Assembly (NCBI GenBank): GCA_947503175.1
Contig: CANNCO010000001.1
Coordinates: forward strand, 558,001 to 622,000
Length of the DNA stretch: 64,000 nt
DNA from: an uncultured Paracoccaceae bacterium
Lineage (GTDB): Bacteria > Pseudomonadota > Alphaproteobacteria > Rhodobacterales > Rhodobacteraceae
Reading direction: 5' to 3'
Shown here: positions 1-7,956 of the stretch, piece by piece
Layout of the letters: each line of letters begins with the position of its first letter
Numbering within the stretch: the first letter of the stretch is position 1
Program-made: the position numbers and the translations under genes
Notes under the pieces: model-generated
Seen by the model: the letters and a program-made list of their open reading frames with translations, nothing else
Databases searched by the model: none
What the model was told of the DNA's origin: nothing

Positions 1-26
1 GTGAAAATCTTAGGTGTGCAAATTGA

Positions 27-41
27 TTTCACAATATGAAA
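27..41. promoter_or_regulatory. Inverted repeat 1 in the bhc promoter region
   Basis: A perfect inverted repeat TTTCA-N5-TGAAA lies in the very AT-rich leader ahead of bhcA. Its centre is CACAAT-like, as in the second repeat about 50 bp downstream. In bacteria with this cycle an IclR-type regulator, BhcR, is encoded divergently and binds ahead of bhcA; glyoxylate is reported to release it. That this repeat is a BhcR half-site is my inference. The regulator gene itself lies beyond the left edge. Confidence 0.35.
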
Positions 42-72
42 AACATAACATGCTGTAAAATAAAGAATTTTG

Positions 73-96
73 TATTTTTCCACAATGAGAAAAATA
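73..96. promoter_or_regulatory. Inverted repeat 2 in the bhc promoter region
   Basis: An 8-bp-arm perfect inverted repeat, TATTTTTC-N8-GAAAAATA, is centred about 80 bp upstream of the bhcA start. It shares a TTTC..CACAAT..GAAA pattern with the repeat at 27-41. Bases 1-164 contain no gene on either strand; both minus-strand ATG codons near position 50 run into stops within a few codons. This is a plausible operator for the BhcR-type regulator expected just outside the window. Confidence 0.4.
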
Positions 97-164
97 ATTT
101 CAAAAAAATTGGCAAACGCATCCAGGGAGTTTAGATAAAGCCAACGCAACGAGGAGGACGTGCG

Positions 165-1355
165 ATGTCCCTGCAAAACCCTGTCTTTATTCCCGGGCCG
201 ACGAATATGCCCGAAGTGCTGCGCAAATCGATTGATATGCCGACGATGGATCACCGGTCTTCGGCCTTCGCGGACATTCTGCATCCCGCCATAGCCGGCG
301 TGAAGAAGGTCCTGAAGACGAAAGATGCTCAGGTCTTTGTCTTCCCGTCGACCGGTACAGGCGGCTGGGAAACGGCCCTGACCAACACGCTGTCACCCGG
401 CGACAAGGTGCTTGCGGCGCGCAATGGCATGTTCTCGCATCGTTGGATCGATATGTGCGAGCGCCACGGCCTGAACGTGACGGTGATCGAGACGCCATGG
501 GGCGAAGGCCTTCCGGCCGACCGGTATGAAGAGGTGCTTGCAGCGGACAAGAACCACGAGATCAAGGCGGTTCTGGCCACCCATAACGAGACCGCGACGG
601 GTGTGGTTTCGAATATCGGTGCGATCCGCAAGGCGATGGACGCCGCCGGTCATCCGGCCCTTCTTCTGGTGGATGGAGTCAGCTCGATCGGTTCGATGGA
701 TTTTCGGATGGATGACTGGGGCGTGGATATCGCGGTGACCGGTTCGCAGAAGGGGTTCATGCTGCCCGCCGGTCTGGCCATCGTCGGTGTCTCTGCCAAG
801 GCGCGTGCGGCAGTGGAAACGGCCAAGCTGCATCGCACATTCTTCGATCTGCGTGATATGGAGACCGGGTACTCCGTCAACGGCTTTCCCTACACGCCGC
901 CGATTGGTCTGATGAACGGTCTGAACATCGCCTGTGACATGCTGCTGGAGGAGGGGCTTGAGAATGTCTTTGCCCGCCATCACCGGATCGCATCCGGGGT
1001 TCGGGCCGCGGTTGACGCATGGGGTCTGAAACTGTGTGCCACGCGTCCGGAGTGGCAGTCGGATACGGTGAGTGCAATCGTGACGCCCGAGGGGTTCAAC
1101 GCCACCCATATTGTGACCCATGCCGCCGAGGTTTATGGTATGGCTTTCGGAACGGGACTTGGTGAGGTTGCAGGCAAGGTGTTCCGGATCGGCCATCTGG
1201 GTCAGTTGACCGATGCGCTTGCGCTGTCGGGGCTTGCAACTGCCGAGATGGTTATGGTTGATCTGGGTCTGGACATCAAACTGGGTTCGGGTGTTGCGGC
1301 GGCCCAGTCGGTCTATCGCCACGGGAACCCGAACCAGACGAAGGCGGCAGCGTAA
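165..1355 (+). CDS. bhcA: L-aspartate:glyoxylate aminotransferase (BhcA)
   Basis: This is a 396-aa class V PLP aminotransferase. It transfers the amino group of aspartate to glyoxylate, giving glycine and oxaloacetate, the first step of the beta-hydroxyaspartate cycle in the cytoplasm. The PLP lysine is K196 in the motif GSQKGF. The N-terminal FIPGPTN segment and STGTGGWE phosphate loop fit alanine-glyoxylate/serine-glyoxylate aminotransferases. The start is set by a strong GAGGAGG ribosome site about 8 bases upstream. Alone it could be read as a serine-glyoxylate transaminase, but the following bhcB, bhcC and bhcD fix the assignment. Its TAA stop overlaps the next ATG by one base. Confidence 0.93.
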   Translation: MSLQNPVFIPGPTNMPEVLRKSIDMPTMDHRSSAFADILHPAIAGVKKVLKTKDAQVFVFPSTGTGGWETALTNTLSPGDKVLAARNGMFSHRWIDMCERHGLNVTVIETPWGEGLPADRYEEVLAADKNHEIKAVLATHNETATGVVSNIGAIRKAMDAAGHPALLLVDGVSSIGSMDFRMDDWGVDIAVTGSQKGFMLPAGLAIVGVSAKARAAVETAKLHRTFFDLRDMETGYSVNGFPYTPPIGLMNGLNIACDMLLEEGLENVFARHHRIASGVRAAVDAWGLKLCATRPEWQSDTVSAIVTPEGFNATHIVTHAAEVYGMAFGTGLGEVAGKVFRIGHLGQLTDALALSGLATAEMVMVDLGLDIKLGSGVAAAQSVYRHGNPNQTKAAA

Positions 1356-2323
1356 TGAAGGATAGTGCCGATATGTATATCCCCACCTATCAGGACGTGC
1401 TGGACGCCCATGAACGGATCGAGCCGTATATCCATCGGACGCCGGTTCTGACGTCGAGCTATTTCAACGATCTGGTGGGGGCCGAGCTGTTCTTCAAATG
1501 CGAGAACTTCCAGAAGGCCGGTGCTTTCAAGGTGCGCGGCGCGTCGAACGCGGTGTTCGGGCTGGATGAGGAACAGGCCAAGAAGGGCGTCTGCACCCAT
1601 TCGTCAGGCAACCACGCCCTGTCGCTGTCTTATGCGGCGGGCCGCCGGGGCATTCCCTGCAACGTGGTGATGCCGCGGACGGCGCCGGATGCCAAGAAAG
1701 CCGCCGTGCGGGGCTATGGCGGCAAGATCACCGAATGCGAGCCGTCGACCACGAGCCGCGAAGAGGTGTTCGCAGAGGTTCAGGCGGAAACCGGGGGCGA
1801 GTTCGTACATCCCTATAACGACCCGCGCGTGATTGCGGGGCAGGGTACTTGTTCGCGCGAGTTCATGGAGCAGACGGGCGGCGTCGATATGATGGTTGCG
1901 CCGATTGGCGGTGGCGGCATGATCTCGGGCACATGCCTGACATTGTCGAACATCGCACCCGAGGTTCAGATTATCGCGTCCGAGCCGGAGCAGGCCGACG
2001 ATGCCTATCGCAGTTTCAAGGCCGGGCATATCATCGCGGATGATGCCCCTGTGACGATTGCCGACGGGTTGAAAGTTCCGCTCAAGGAGCTGACATGGCA
2101 TTTTGTGTCGAACCATGTGACCGACATTCTGACGGCAAGCGAGGAGGAAATCATCGATGCGATGAAACTCACCTGGCAGCGAATGAAGATCGTCATGGAA
2201 CCAAGCTGTGCGGTGCCTTTGGCCACCATACTGAAGAACAAAGATAAATTTGCCGGCAAGCGTGTCGGTGTCATCATCACCGGTGGCAATGTCGATCTCG
2301 ACAAACTGCCCTGGATCAAGTGA
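1355..2323 (+). CDS. bhcB: beta-Hydroxyaspartate dehydratase (BhcB)
   Basis: A 322-aa fold-type II PLP enzyme of the serine/threonine dehydratase family. In this cycle it dehydrates beta-hydroxyaspartate to iminosuccinate. The PLP lysine is K59 in AFKVRG, the SSGNH substrate loop follows at about residue 84, and the glycine-rich phosphate loop is GGGGM near residue 188. The size is normal for the family and there is no C-terminal ACT regulatory domain. TAATG coupling to bhcA implies translational coupling. By sequence alone it resembles threonine dehydratase or serine racemase; the operon decides the call. Confidence 0.92.
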   Translation: MKDSADMYIPTYQDVLDAHERIEPYIHRTPVLTSSYFNDLVGAELFFKCENFQKAGAFKVRGASNAVFGLDEEQAKKGVCTHSSGNHALSLSYAAGRRGIPCNVVMPRTAPDAKKAAVRGYGGKITECEPSTTSREEVFAEVQAETGGEFVHPYNDPRVIAGQGTCSREFMEQTGGVDMMVAPIGGGGMISGTCLTLSNIAPEVQIIASEPEQADDAYRSFKAGHIIADDAPVTIADGLKVPLKELTWHFVSNHVTDILTASEEEIIDAMKLTWQRMKIVMEPSCAVPLATILKNKDKFAGKRVGVIITGGNVDLDKLPWIK

Positions 2324-2339
2324 ACACGGAGGAAAACCC

Positions 2340-3503
2340 ATGAATGCACCTGTGAAATTCGACGGCCTTGAAGTAGGCTATGACATCCCTGCCGCCATCG
2401 GCATGGATGAAAGCGAAATCCAGACGCCCTGCCTGATCCTTGATCTGGACGCGCTGGAGCGGAACATCAAGAAGATGGGCGACTATGCCAAAGAGCATGG
2501 CATGCGTCACCGCGTGCATGGCAAGATGCACAAATCGGTCGATGTGGCGCTGCTGCAGGAGGAACTGGGCGGATCGGTTGGCGTTTGCTGCCAGAAGGTT
2601 TCGGAAGCCGAGGTGTTCGCCCGCGGTGGCATCAAGGACGTACTGGTATCGAACCAGGTGCGCGATCCGGCCAAGATCGACCGGCTGGCCCGTCTGCCGA
2701 AACTGGGCGCGCGGGCGATCTGCTGCGTCGATGACGTCGACAACGTGGCCGACCTGTCGGCTGCGGCGCAGAAGCACGGAACCGAGATCGAGTGCCTTGT
2801 GGAGATCGACTGTGGCGCGGGGCGCTGCGGTGTGACCACGACGCCGGAAGTCGTCGAGATTGCCAAGGCGATCGATGCGGCACCGGGTCTCAAGTTCGCA
2901 GGCATCCAGGCCTATCAGGGCGCGATGCAGCACATGGACTCCTACGAGGACCGGAAGGCGAAGATCGATCTGGCCGTGGCCCAGGTGAAGGACGCCGTGG
3001 ACACTCTGAAGTCCGAGGGTCTTGAGTGCGATATCGTCGGCGGCGGCGGCACCGGGTCGTATTACTTTGAATCGACTTCCGGCGTTTACAACGAGCTTCA
3101 GTGCGGGTCCTACGCGTTCATGGATGCTGATTACGGTCGCATCCTCGACAAGGACGGCAACCGCATCGATCAGGGCGAATGGGAGAATGCGCTGTTCCTT
3201 CTGACCAGCGTCATGAGCCATGCGAAGGCCGACAAGGCCATTGTGGATGCGGGCCTGAAGGCGCAGTCGGTTGACTCGGGCCTGCCTGTCGTGTTCGGCC
3301 GGGACGATGTGGAGTACGTGAAGTGCTCGGACGAGCATGGTGTCGTGATGGACCCGGAGGGCGTTCTGAAGGTCAATGACAAGCTGCGCCTCGTGCCCGG
3401 CCACTGCGACCCGACCTGCAACGTCCATGACTGGTATGTGGGAGTGCGGAACGGCAAGGTTGAAACGCTCTGGCCGGTATCGGCACGCGGCAAAGCCTAC
3501 TGA
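2340..3503 (+). CDS. bhcC: beta-Hydroxyaspartate aldolase (BhcC)
   Basis: A 387-aa fold-type III PLP enzyme of the D-threonine aldolase/DSD1 family. It condenses glycine with glyoxylate to form beta-hydroxyaspartate. The PLP lysine lies in the HGKMHKS motif near residue 60. A C-terminal GHCDPTCN segment provides the His and Cys ligands expected for the metal site of this family. The start at 2340 is chosen because a GGAGG box sits seven bases before the ATG; a longer upstream reading would run inside bhcB. Seventeen bases separate it from bhcB, so it is part of the same operon. Confidence 0.92.
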   Translation: MNAPVKFDGLEVGYDIPAAIGMDESEIQTPCLILDLDALERNIKKMGDYAKEHGMRHRVHGKMHKSVDVALLQEELGGSVGVCCQKVSEAEVFARGGIKDVLVSNQVRDPAKIDRLARLPKLGARAICCVDDVDNVADLSAAAQKHGTEIECLVEIDCGAGRCGVTTTPEVVEIAKAIDAAPGLKFAGIQAYQGAMQHMDSYEDRKAKIDLAVAQVKDAVDTLKSEGLECDIVGGGGTGSYYFESTSGVYNELQCGSYAFMDADYGRILDKDGNRIDQGEWENALFLLTSVMSHAKADKAIVDAGLKAQSVDSGLPVVFGRDDVEYVKCSDEHGVVMDPEGVLKVNDKLRLVPGHCDPTCNVHDWYVGVRNGKVETLWPVSARGKAY

Positions 3504-3507
3504 TATC

Positions 3508-3522
3508 CGGGCCGTTGGCCCG
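3508..3522 (+). terminator. Small hairpin downstream of bhcC
   Basis: CGGGCC-GTT-GGCCCG forms a 6-bp stem with a 3-base loop immediately after the bhcC stop, followed by a short GCCTTCGGC hairpin. There is no U-run. It may stabilise the upstream mRNA rather than terminate transcription. Confidence 0.35.
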
Positions 3523-3560
3523 ATGCCTTCGGCGAGAGTACTTTGGAACAATGAAAACGG

Positions 3561-3585
3561 GGGCGGCCCTTGTCTGAGGCCGCCC
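3561..3585 (+). terminator. Stem-loop between bhcC and bhcD (possible attenuator)
   Basis: GGGCGGCC and GGCCGCCC form a perfect 8-bp stem around a 9-base loop, followed by TTGTCATG rather than a clean U-tract. It sits in the only sizeable gap of the bhc operon (110 bases). It could reduce bhcD and downstream expression relative to bhcABC, or act as an mRNA 3'-end stabiliser. Confidence 0.45.
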
Positions 3586-3613
3586 TTGTCATGACAGACA
3601 AAAGGACAGATGG

Positions 3614-4582
3614 ATGTTGATCGTTCCCGAAAGCGTAATTGCCGACCTGATCACCCCCGAGGCGAGTTTCGATGCGGTCGAGGCCGTTTTTGCGGCAATG
3701 TCGAAGGGGGAAGCCTACAATTTCCCGGTGGTTCGCGAGGCGATCGGTCATGAGGATGCGCTGTACGGCTTCAAGGGCGGGTTCGACCAATCGGGCATGA
3801 CGCTGGGCCTCAAGGCCGGTGGGTACTGGCCCAACAACCTTGAGCGGCGCGGGATCATCAACCACCAGTCCACGGTGTTCCTGTTCGATCCGGATACGGG
3901 CAAGATGGCTGCGATGATCGGCGGCAACCTTTTGACGGCGCTGCGGACGGCCGCAGCGTCTTCGGTGTCGATCAAGCATCTGGCGCGGCCCGATGCGAAG
4001 ATTCTGGGCATGGTCGGTGCGGGCCATCAGTCGCATTTCCAGTTGCGGGCGGCGGTTCAGCAACGGTCCTTCGAGAAGGTCTTGGGCTGGAATTACCACC
4101 CCGAGATGCTGCCAAAGCTGGGGGAGACGGCGGCGGAACTGGGCCTGCCTTTCGAGGAAGTCTCGCTGGAGGACTTGGGCGCGCAGGCGGATGTCATCAT
4201 CACGATCACCTCGGCGTTTTCACCATCGCTGATGGATGCCCATGTAAAGCCCGGCACGCATCTGGCCTGCATGGGAACGGATACGGCGGGCAAGCAGGAG
4301 GTCGAGGCGGCTTTGCTGAAGCGCGCCACGGTGTTCTGTGACGAGGTGGCCCAGTCGACATCGATCGGTGAGGCGCAGCATGCGGTGAAGGAAGGCCTGA
4401 TCGCGGCGGGCGATGTGAACGAGATCGGGGCGGTGATCAACGGGACCCATCCGGGTCGTGCATCGGCGGACGAGGTGACGCTGTTCGATGGCACGGGTGT
4501 GGGGCTTCAGGATCTTGCCGTGGCCAGTGCCGTGGTCGATATTGCTGTTGAGAAGGGCGTGGCGATCGAGGTCGATTTTTAA
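3614..4582 (+). CDS. bhcD: Iminosuccinate reductase (BhcD)
   Basis: A 322-aa member of the ornithine cyclodeaminase/mu-crystallin family. It reduces iminosuccinate to aspartate with NAD(P)H, regenerating the amino donor for BhcA and closing the cycle. The substrate-binding stretch GGNLLTALRTAA (about residues 101-112) and the Rossmann glycine motif GMVGAGHQ (about 134-141) are intact. The ribosome site is weak: AAAGGACAG lies 10 bases ahead of ATG. It is separated from bhcC by two hairpins. Outside this context it would be annotated as ornithine cyclodeaminase or ectoine-pathway EutC; here the operon supports BhcD. Confidence 0.92.
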   Translation: MLIVPESVIADLITPEASFDAVEAVFAAMSKGEAYNFPVVREAIGHEDALYGFKGGFDQSGMTLGLKAGGYWPNNLERRGIINHQSTVFLFDPDTGKMAAMIGGNLLTALRTAAASSVSIKHLARPDAKILGMVGAGHQSHFQLRAAVQQRSFEKVLGWNYHPEMLPKLGETAAELGLPFEEVSLEDLGAQADVIITITSAFSPSLMDAHVKPGTHLACMGTDTAGKQEVEAALLKRATVFCDEVAQSTSIGEAQHAVKEGLIAAGDVNEIGAVINGTHPGRASADEVTLFDGTGVGLQDLAVASAVVDIAVEKGVAIEVDF

Positions 4583-4608
4583 CCGCCCGGACCATGTAGG
4601 GACATGTC

Positions 4609-5592
4609 ATGGACATCGCGATAAACGGGCTTGGCCGGATTGGCCGGGCCATTCTGAGGCTTGCGATGACGACGCGCGGAGAGGGTATTCGCGTGCGGGC
4701 GCTGAACGACATCGCGGCGTCGGATCTCGTGGCCTATCTTCTTGAATATGATAGCGTTTTCGGCCCATTTCCGGGATCTGTCGAGGTGTTGGGTGGTGCG
4801 TTGGTTGTTGATGGCCAGGCGATACCGTTGACCGGCCATGCGTCGCCTGACGCTTTGGATCTTCTGGGTGTCGACGTTCTTCTGGACTGTACCGGGAAGG
4901 CCAATACGCGTGGTTGGATCGAGGCGGCGTTGTCGGCTGGGGCAGGGCGTGTTCTGATCTCGGGCCCGTCGCCGGCGGCGGATCTGACGCTGGTTCTGGG
5001 AGCGAATGACGCGTCCCTTAGCGATCAGCCCAGCGTGTCGAACGCGTCTTGTACGACCAACGCCGTGGCGCCGCTTCTGAAATCTCTTGATGAGGCCTTT
5101 GGCATTGTCAGCGGTCATATGACGACGATCCATTGCTATACCGGCAGCCAACCCACGGTCGACGCGCCGCGGGGGGATTTCGCGCGATCGCGGGCGGCGG
5201 CCTTGTCGGTGATCCCGACAACGACCTCGGCTGCGGCGATGATCGAAGAGGTTTTGCCGGGTGTTGGCGCGCGGGTGACCTGCCATTCGGTGCGGGTCCC
5301 GACGGCCAGCGTGTCCGCGGTGGATCTGGTGGTGGAGACAAAAGCGAACGTGACATCCGAAGAGGTGAATGCGCGTTTCCGGTCTTGCGCCGGTTCAATC
5401 TTTGGGGTGACCGAGCGTCCGCTTGTGTCGACCGACCTGCGCGGAAGGCCGGAATCTCTCATACTGGCCTTGCCCGAGACGGATGTTTCGGGTGGGCTTT
5501 TGCGGGTGTTCGGCTGGTACGATAACGAATGGGGTTTTTCGAACCGGATGCTGGATGTGGCCCTGCGAATGGGTCAGCCGGTGACGGTATAG
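4609..5592 (+). CDS. GAPDH-like (type I) aldehyde-phosphate dehydrogenase
   Basis: A 327-aa protein of the glyceraldehyde-3-phosphate / erythrose-4-phosphate dehydrogenase family. It has the N-terminal NGLGRIGR dinucleotide motif, catalytic Cys148 in SNASCTTN and the C-terminal WYDNEWGFSNR signature. The activating His is in TIHCYTG and the anion-site segment reads RSRAAALSVIPT. It starts 26 bases after bhcD and probably belongs to the bhc transcript. Several positions depart from glycolytic enzymes, for example AVAP after the catalytic motif, CHSVRVPT and a shortened variable region. It is therefore likely a divergent paralogue; its substrate in glyoxylate metabolism is unknown. Its 3' end overlaps convergent allA by 19 bases. 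Confidence 0.75.
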   Translation: MDIAINGLGRIGRAILRLAMTTRGEGIRVRALNDIAASDLVAYLLEYDSVFGPFPGSVEVLGGALVVDGQAIPLTGHASPDALDLLGVDVLLDCTGKANTRGWIEAALSAGAGRVLISGPSPAADLTLVLGANDASLSDQPSVSNASCTTNAVAPLLKSLDEAFGIVSGHMTTIHCYTGSQPTVDAPRGDFARSRAAALSVIPTTTSAAAMIEEVLPGVGARVTCHSVRVPTASVSAVDLVVETKANVTSEEVNARFRSCAGSIFGVTERPLVSTDLRGRPESLILALPETDVSGGLLRVFGWYDNEWGFSNRMLDVALRMGQPVTV

Positions 5593-6053
5593 GGCGTCTC
5601 GAACCAGTACTCCTGAAGGTTCGAGCCTGGGCCGATCCGGTCGACCACGGCAAAGAGGCCGGGGGCGTGAAGTGGCGTGAGGACACCGTGCCATGTGCCA
5701 CGGGCGAAGTTCACGGCCTGTCCGGGGGCCGTGAGGAAGGCGAGCGGCCGACCCGGCGCTCCGTTTTCGTCGGGGGCCGCGATAACAAGAAACGGATGCT
5801 CCGACATCGGGATGAAGGTCTGCGCGCCATCAGGGTGGCGTTCGACCATGTCGAGCTTGTAGGGCAGGCTGCGGGGCCGGGCCTTGAACAGGCTGACACC
5901 GGCGCGCCCGCCATGGAGATCAAGCCGGGCGCGGTCGTGGAAACGCCTGCAATTGCCCTGATTGATGATCTTGTCGGGGGTGCCCGTTGCCTCGATGACA
6001 TCGCCGAAGGGGGCGAATGCTTTGACGGTCAAGGGCTGGGCGGTGATCTTCAT
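5574..6053 (-). CDS. allA: Ureidoglycolate lyase
   Basis: A 159-aa cupin-fold enzyme that splits ureidoglycolate to glyoxylate and urea, the last step of ureide breakdown. Recognisable features are the N-terminal FAPFGDVIE, the central PMSEHPFLVI strand and the NFARGTWHGVL metal/substrate region, all typical of AllA. The length is normal. The ATG overlaps the stop of the puuE-uraD fusion in an ATGA arrangement, so both are cotranscribed. The glyoxylate product is the substrate of the bhc operon on the opposite strand. I see no allantoicase gene, which would be needed to make ureidoglycolate from allantoate. Confidence 0.88.
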   Translation of the reverse strand: MKITAQPLTVKAFAPFGDVIEATGTPDKIINQGNCRRFHDRARLDLHGGRAGVSLFKARPRSLPYKLDMVERHPDGAQTFIPMSEHPFLVIAAPDENGAPGRPLAFLTAPGQAVNFARGTWHGVLTPLHAPGLFAVVDRIGPGSNLQEYWFETPYTVTG

Positions 6054-7462
6054 GGCAGCAGATCCGTCAGGCGGAACTGGGCGATGCGTTCGACCTGACG
6101 GCAGGCTTCGGTGAACTCCGTCTTTGGGTCGTTGTTTATCCGGCGCTTGAAGGCGTCGAGGATGCTGGTCTTGTCGTGGTCACGGACGGCGATGATGAAG
6201 GGAAAGCCGAATTTTGCGACATAGTCGGCATTGAGACCCGCAAAGCGTGCGCGTTCTGCATCGGTCAGGGCATCGAGACCGGCGCCCGCTTGTTCAGCCG
6301 TGGATTCCGCGGTCAGGCGTTTGGCCGCGGCCAGTTTTCCGGCAAGGTCGGGATGGGCGTTCAGGACGGCCAGCCTGCGGTCGTCATCGGCGGCACGGAA
6401 CACCCGACAGAGCGCGTTGTGGATGCCTTGAGCAGTGTCATGGGCAGGACCCAGTTCGAGTGCGTAGGCGCCTTCGGCGATCCAGGGAGAGTGCTCGAAG
6501 ACTCCGCCGTAAGCTTTTAAAAATTCGTCCTTATCCATTTCGCTGGGCCGCACGCGATGTTCCGGTGGATGGGTCTTTGCCCAGTGTTCAGCGATGTCGA
6601 TCCGACGCGGAAACCAGACGTCGGTGTGGCTGCGCGCATAGTCCATGAACCGGCGCAGGGCCATGATCCGTCCGGGGCGCCCGACAAGCCGGCAATGCAA
6701 TCCAACAGACATCATGGCGGGGCGGCCTGCTGCGCCTTCGGCAAAGAGCGCATCGAATGTGTCCTTCAGGTAGGTTTCGAACTGAGCGCCCGCGTTGAAA
6801 CCCTGCGGGGTGGCAAAACGCATGTCATTGGCATCGAGCATATAAGGGATCATCAGTTGATCGCGGTCACCAACACGGACCCAATAGGGCAAATCATCCG
6901 CGTAACTGTCTGATATGTAGTCAAACCCGCCCTCTTCGGCGACAAGGCGAACGGTGTTCATCGAACACCTGCCAAGGTACCAGCCACGGGGACGCGTGCC
7001 GGTGACCTGCGTGTGCAGTGCGATGGCATGGGCCAGATGATCCCGTTCCTCGGTCTCCGGCATGTCCTTGTATTCAATCCATTTCAGCCCGTGGCTTGCG
7101 ATTTCCCAACCGGCCTCCTTCATGGCGGCAACCTGTTCGGGGCTTCGCGCCAGCGCGGTGGCCACGCCATAGACGGTGGCGGGGACGTTCATTTCCGCAA
7201 ACAGCCGATGGAGCCGCCAGAACCCGGCACGCGCGCCGTATTCGTAGATGGACTCCATGTTCCAGTGGCGTTGGCCGGGCCATGAAGCTGCCCCGACGAT
7301 TTCCGAAAGAAAGGCCTCGGACCCGGCATCATCGTGGAGAGTGTTGTTTTCGCCGCCTTCCTCGTAGTTGATGACAAACTGCACAGCGATCTTTGCTTTG
7401 CCGGGCCAGTCCGCATGCGGCGGGTTAGGTCCGTAGCCAATCATGTCGCGCGGGTATCGCAT
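6050..7462 (-). CDS. puuE: Bifunctional allantoinase PuuE / OHCU decarboxylase fusion
   Basis: A 470-aa fusion. Residues about 1-300 are a polysaccharide-deacetylase-fold, cofactor-independent allantoinase: DMIGYGPNPP near the start, INYEEGGE, ASHGLKWIEY and HCRLVGRPGR. Residues about 305-470 are the 2-oxo-4-hydroxy-4-carboxy-5-ureidoimidazoline decarboxylase (UraD) domain, with LNAHPDLAGK, SEQ-like AEQAGAGLDAL and YVAKFGFPFI. One chain can thus make S-allantoin from OHCU and open it to allantoate. An AGGAGG box seven bases before the ATG supports the start. It is divergent from uraH, whose product yields OHCU, so the two units complement each other. Confidence 0.9.
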   Translation of the reverse strand: MRYPRDMIGYGPNPPHADWPGKAKIAVQFVINYEEGGENNTLHDDAGSEAFLSEIVGAASWPGQRHWNMESIYEYGARAGFWRLHRLFAEMNVPATVYGVATALARSPEQVAAMKEAGWEIASHGLKWIEYKDMPETEERDHLAHAIALHTQVTGTRPRGWYLGRCSMNTVRLVAEEGGFDYISDSYADDLPYWVRVGDRDQLMIPYMLDANDMRFATPQGFNAGAQFETYLKDTFDALFAEGAAGRPAMMSVGLHCRLVGRPGRIMALRRFMDYARSHTDVWFPRRIDIAEHWAKTHPPEHRVRPSEMDKDEFLKAYGGVFEHSPWIAEGAYALELGPAHDTAQGIHNALCRVFRAADDDRRLAVLNAHPDLAGKLAAAKRLTAESTAEQAGAGLDALTDAERARFAGLNADYVAKFGFPFIIAVRDHDKTSILDAFKRRINNDPKTEFTEACRQVERIAQFRLTDLLP

Positions 7463-7602
7463 GGCTGTCCTCCTGTCGGTGTGGTTTTCGCAGGAACGCG
7501 GACGGTTGTCCTTCTGGAAAAACTTGAAAAAGCCTTGCGCGAAAACACGTTTCCCTCAACCCCGGATCGTCGCAGAAAGGAACAGTTGAAAAGGAGGCGA
7601 AC
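7463..7602. promoter_or_regulatory. Divergent puuE-uraH promoter region
   Basis: The 140 bases between the two divergent starts must hold both promoters. The uraH side ends in a very strong AAAGGAGG ribosome site. I see A/T-rich runs (CTTGAAAAAG, GCGAAAACAC) but no confident operator palindrome and no coding frame. Confidence 0.3.
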
Positions 7603-7956
7603 ATGGCGGGCTATCTGACGACGCATGTGCTGGATACTGCGCGGGGCTGTCCCGCGGCTGGTTTGAAGATCACTCTGTACCGCGTTGACGGTGATACGCG
7701 GGAGCCGCTGCGGATGATGGTGACCAATGCAGATGGGCGGACGGATGCGCCAATACTGCCGGAGGCCGAGTTTGCGGAGGGAGTATATGAGCTTGAATTT
7801 CATACGGGCGCTTATCTTGATGCGACCGGTGCTGCGCCTGAAAGCCCCCGGTTTCTGGATGTGATCCCCTTGCGGTTCGGCATGTCGGAGCCGTCGCATT
7901 ATCACGTTCCGCTTCTTCTTTCGCCCTTTGGATATTCGACTTACCGGGGGAGTTGA
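7603..7956 (+). CDS. uraH: 5-Hydroxyisourate hydrolase
   Basis: A 117-aa transthyretin-like protein that hydrolyses 5-hydroxyisourate, the product of urate oxidation, to OHCU. The N-terminal LTTHVLDTARG, the central TNADGR and the C-terminal YRGS tetrapeptide are the three diagnostic signatures of the hydrolase, as opposed to true transthyretin. The start is supported by AAAGGAGGCGAAC before ATG. No signal peptide is visible, so it acts in the cytoplasm. Its end overlaps the convergent LysR gene by 16 bases. Confidence 0.95.
   Translation: MAGYLTTHVLDTARGCPAAGLKITLYRVDGDTREPLRMMVTNADGRTDAPILPEAEFAEGVYELEFHTGAYLDATGAAPESPRFLDVIPLRFGMSEPSHYHVPLLLSPFGYSTYRGS

Noticed and set aside
393-1322. Long minus-strand open frame antisense to bhcA
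   Set aside because: It mirrors a well-supported coding gene, has His/Arg-rich low-information sequence and no ribosome site; it is a GC-bias shadow.
2316-3551. 411-codon minus-strand frame opposite bhcC
   Set aside because: Same reason: the plus-strand PLP enzyme motifs are intact and the antisense translation resembles no family.
4609-5592. Call as the central glycolytic gapA
   Set aside because: Family membership is sure, but the operon context and divergent residues make the housekeeping role doubtful, so no symbol is given.
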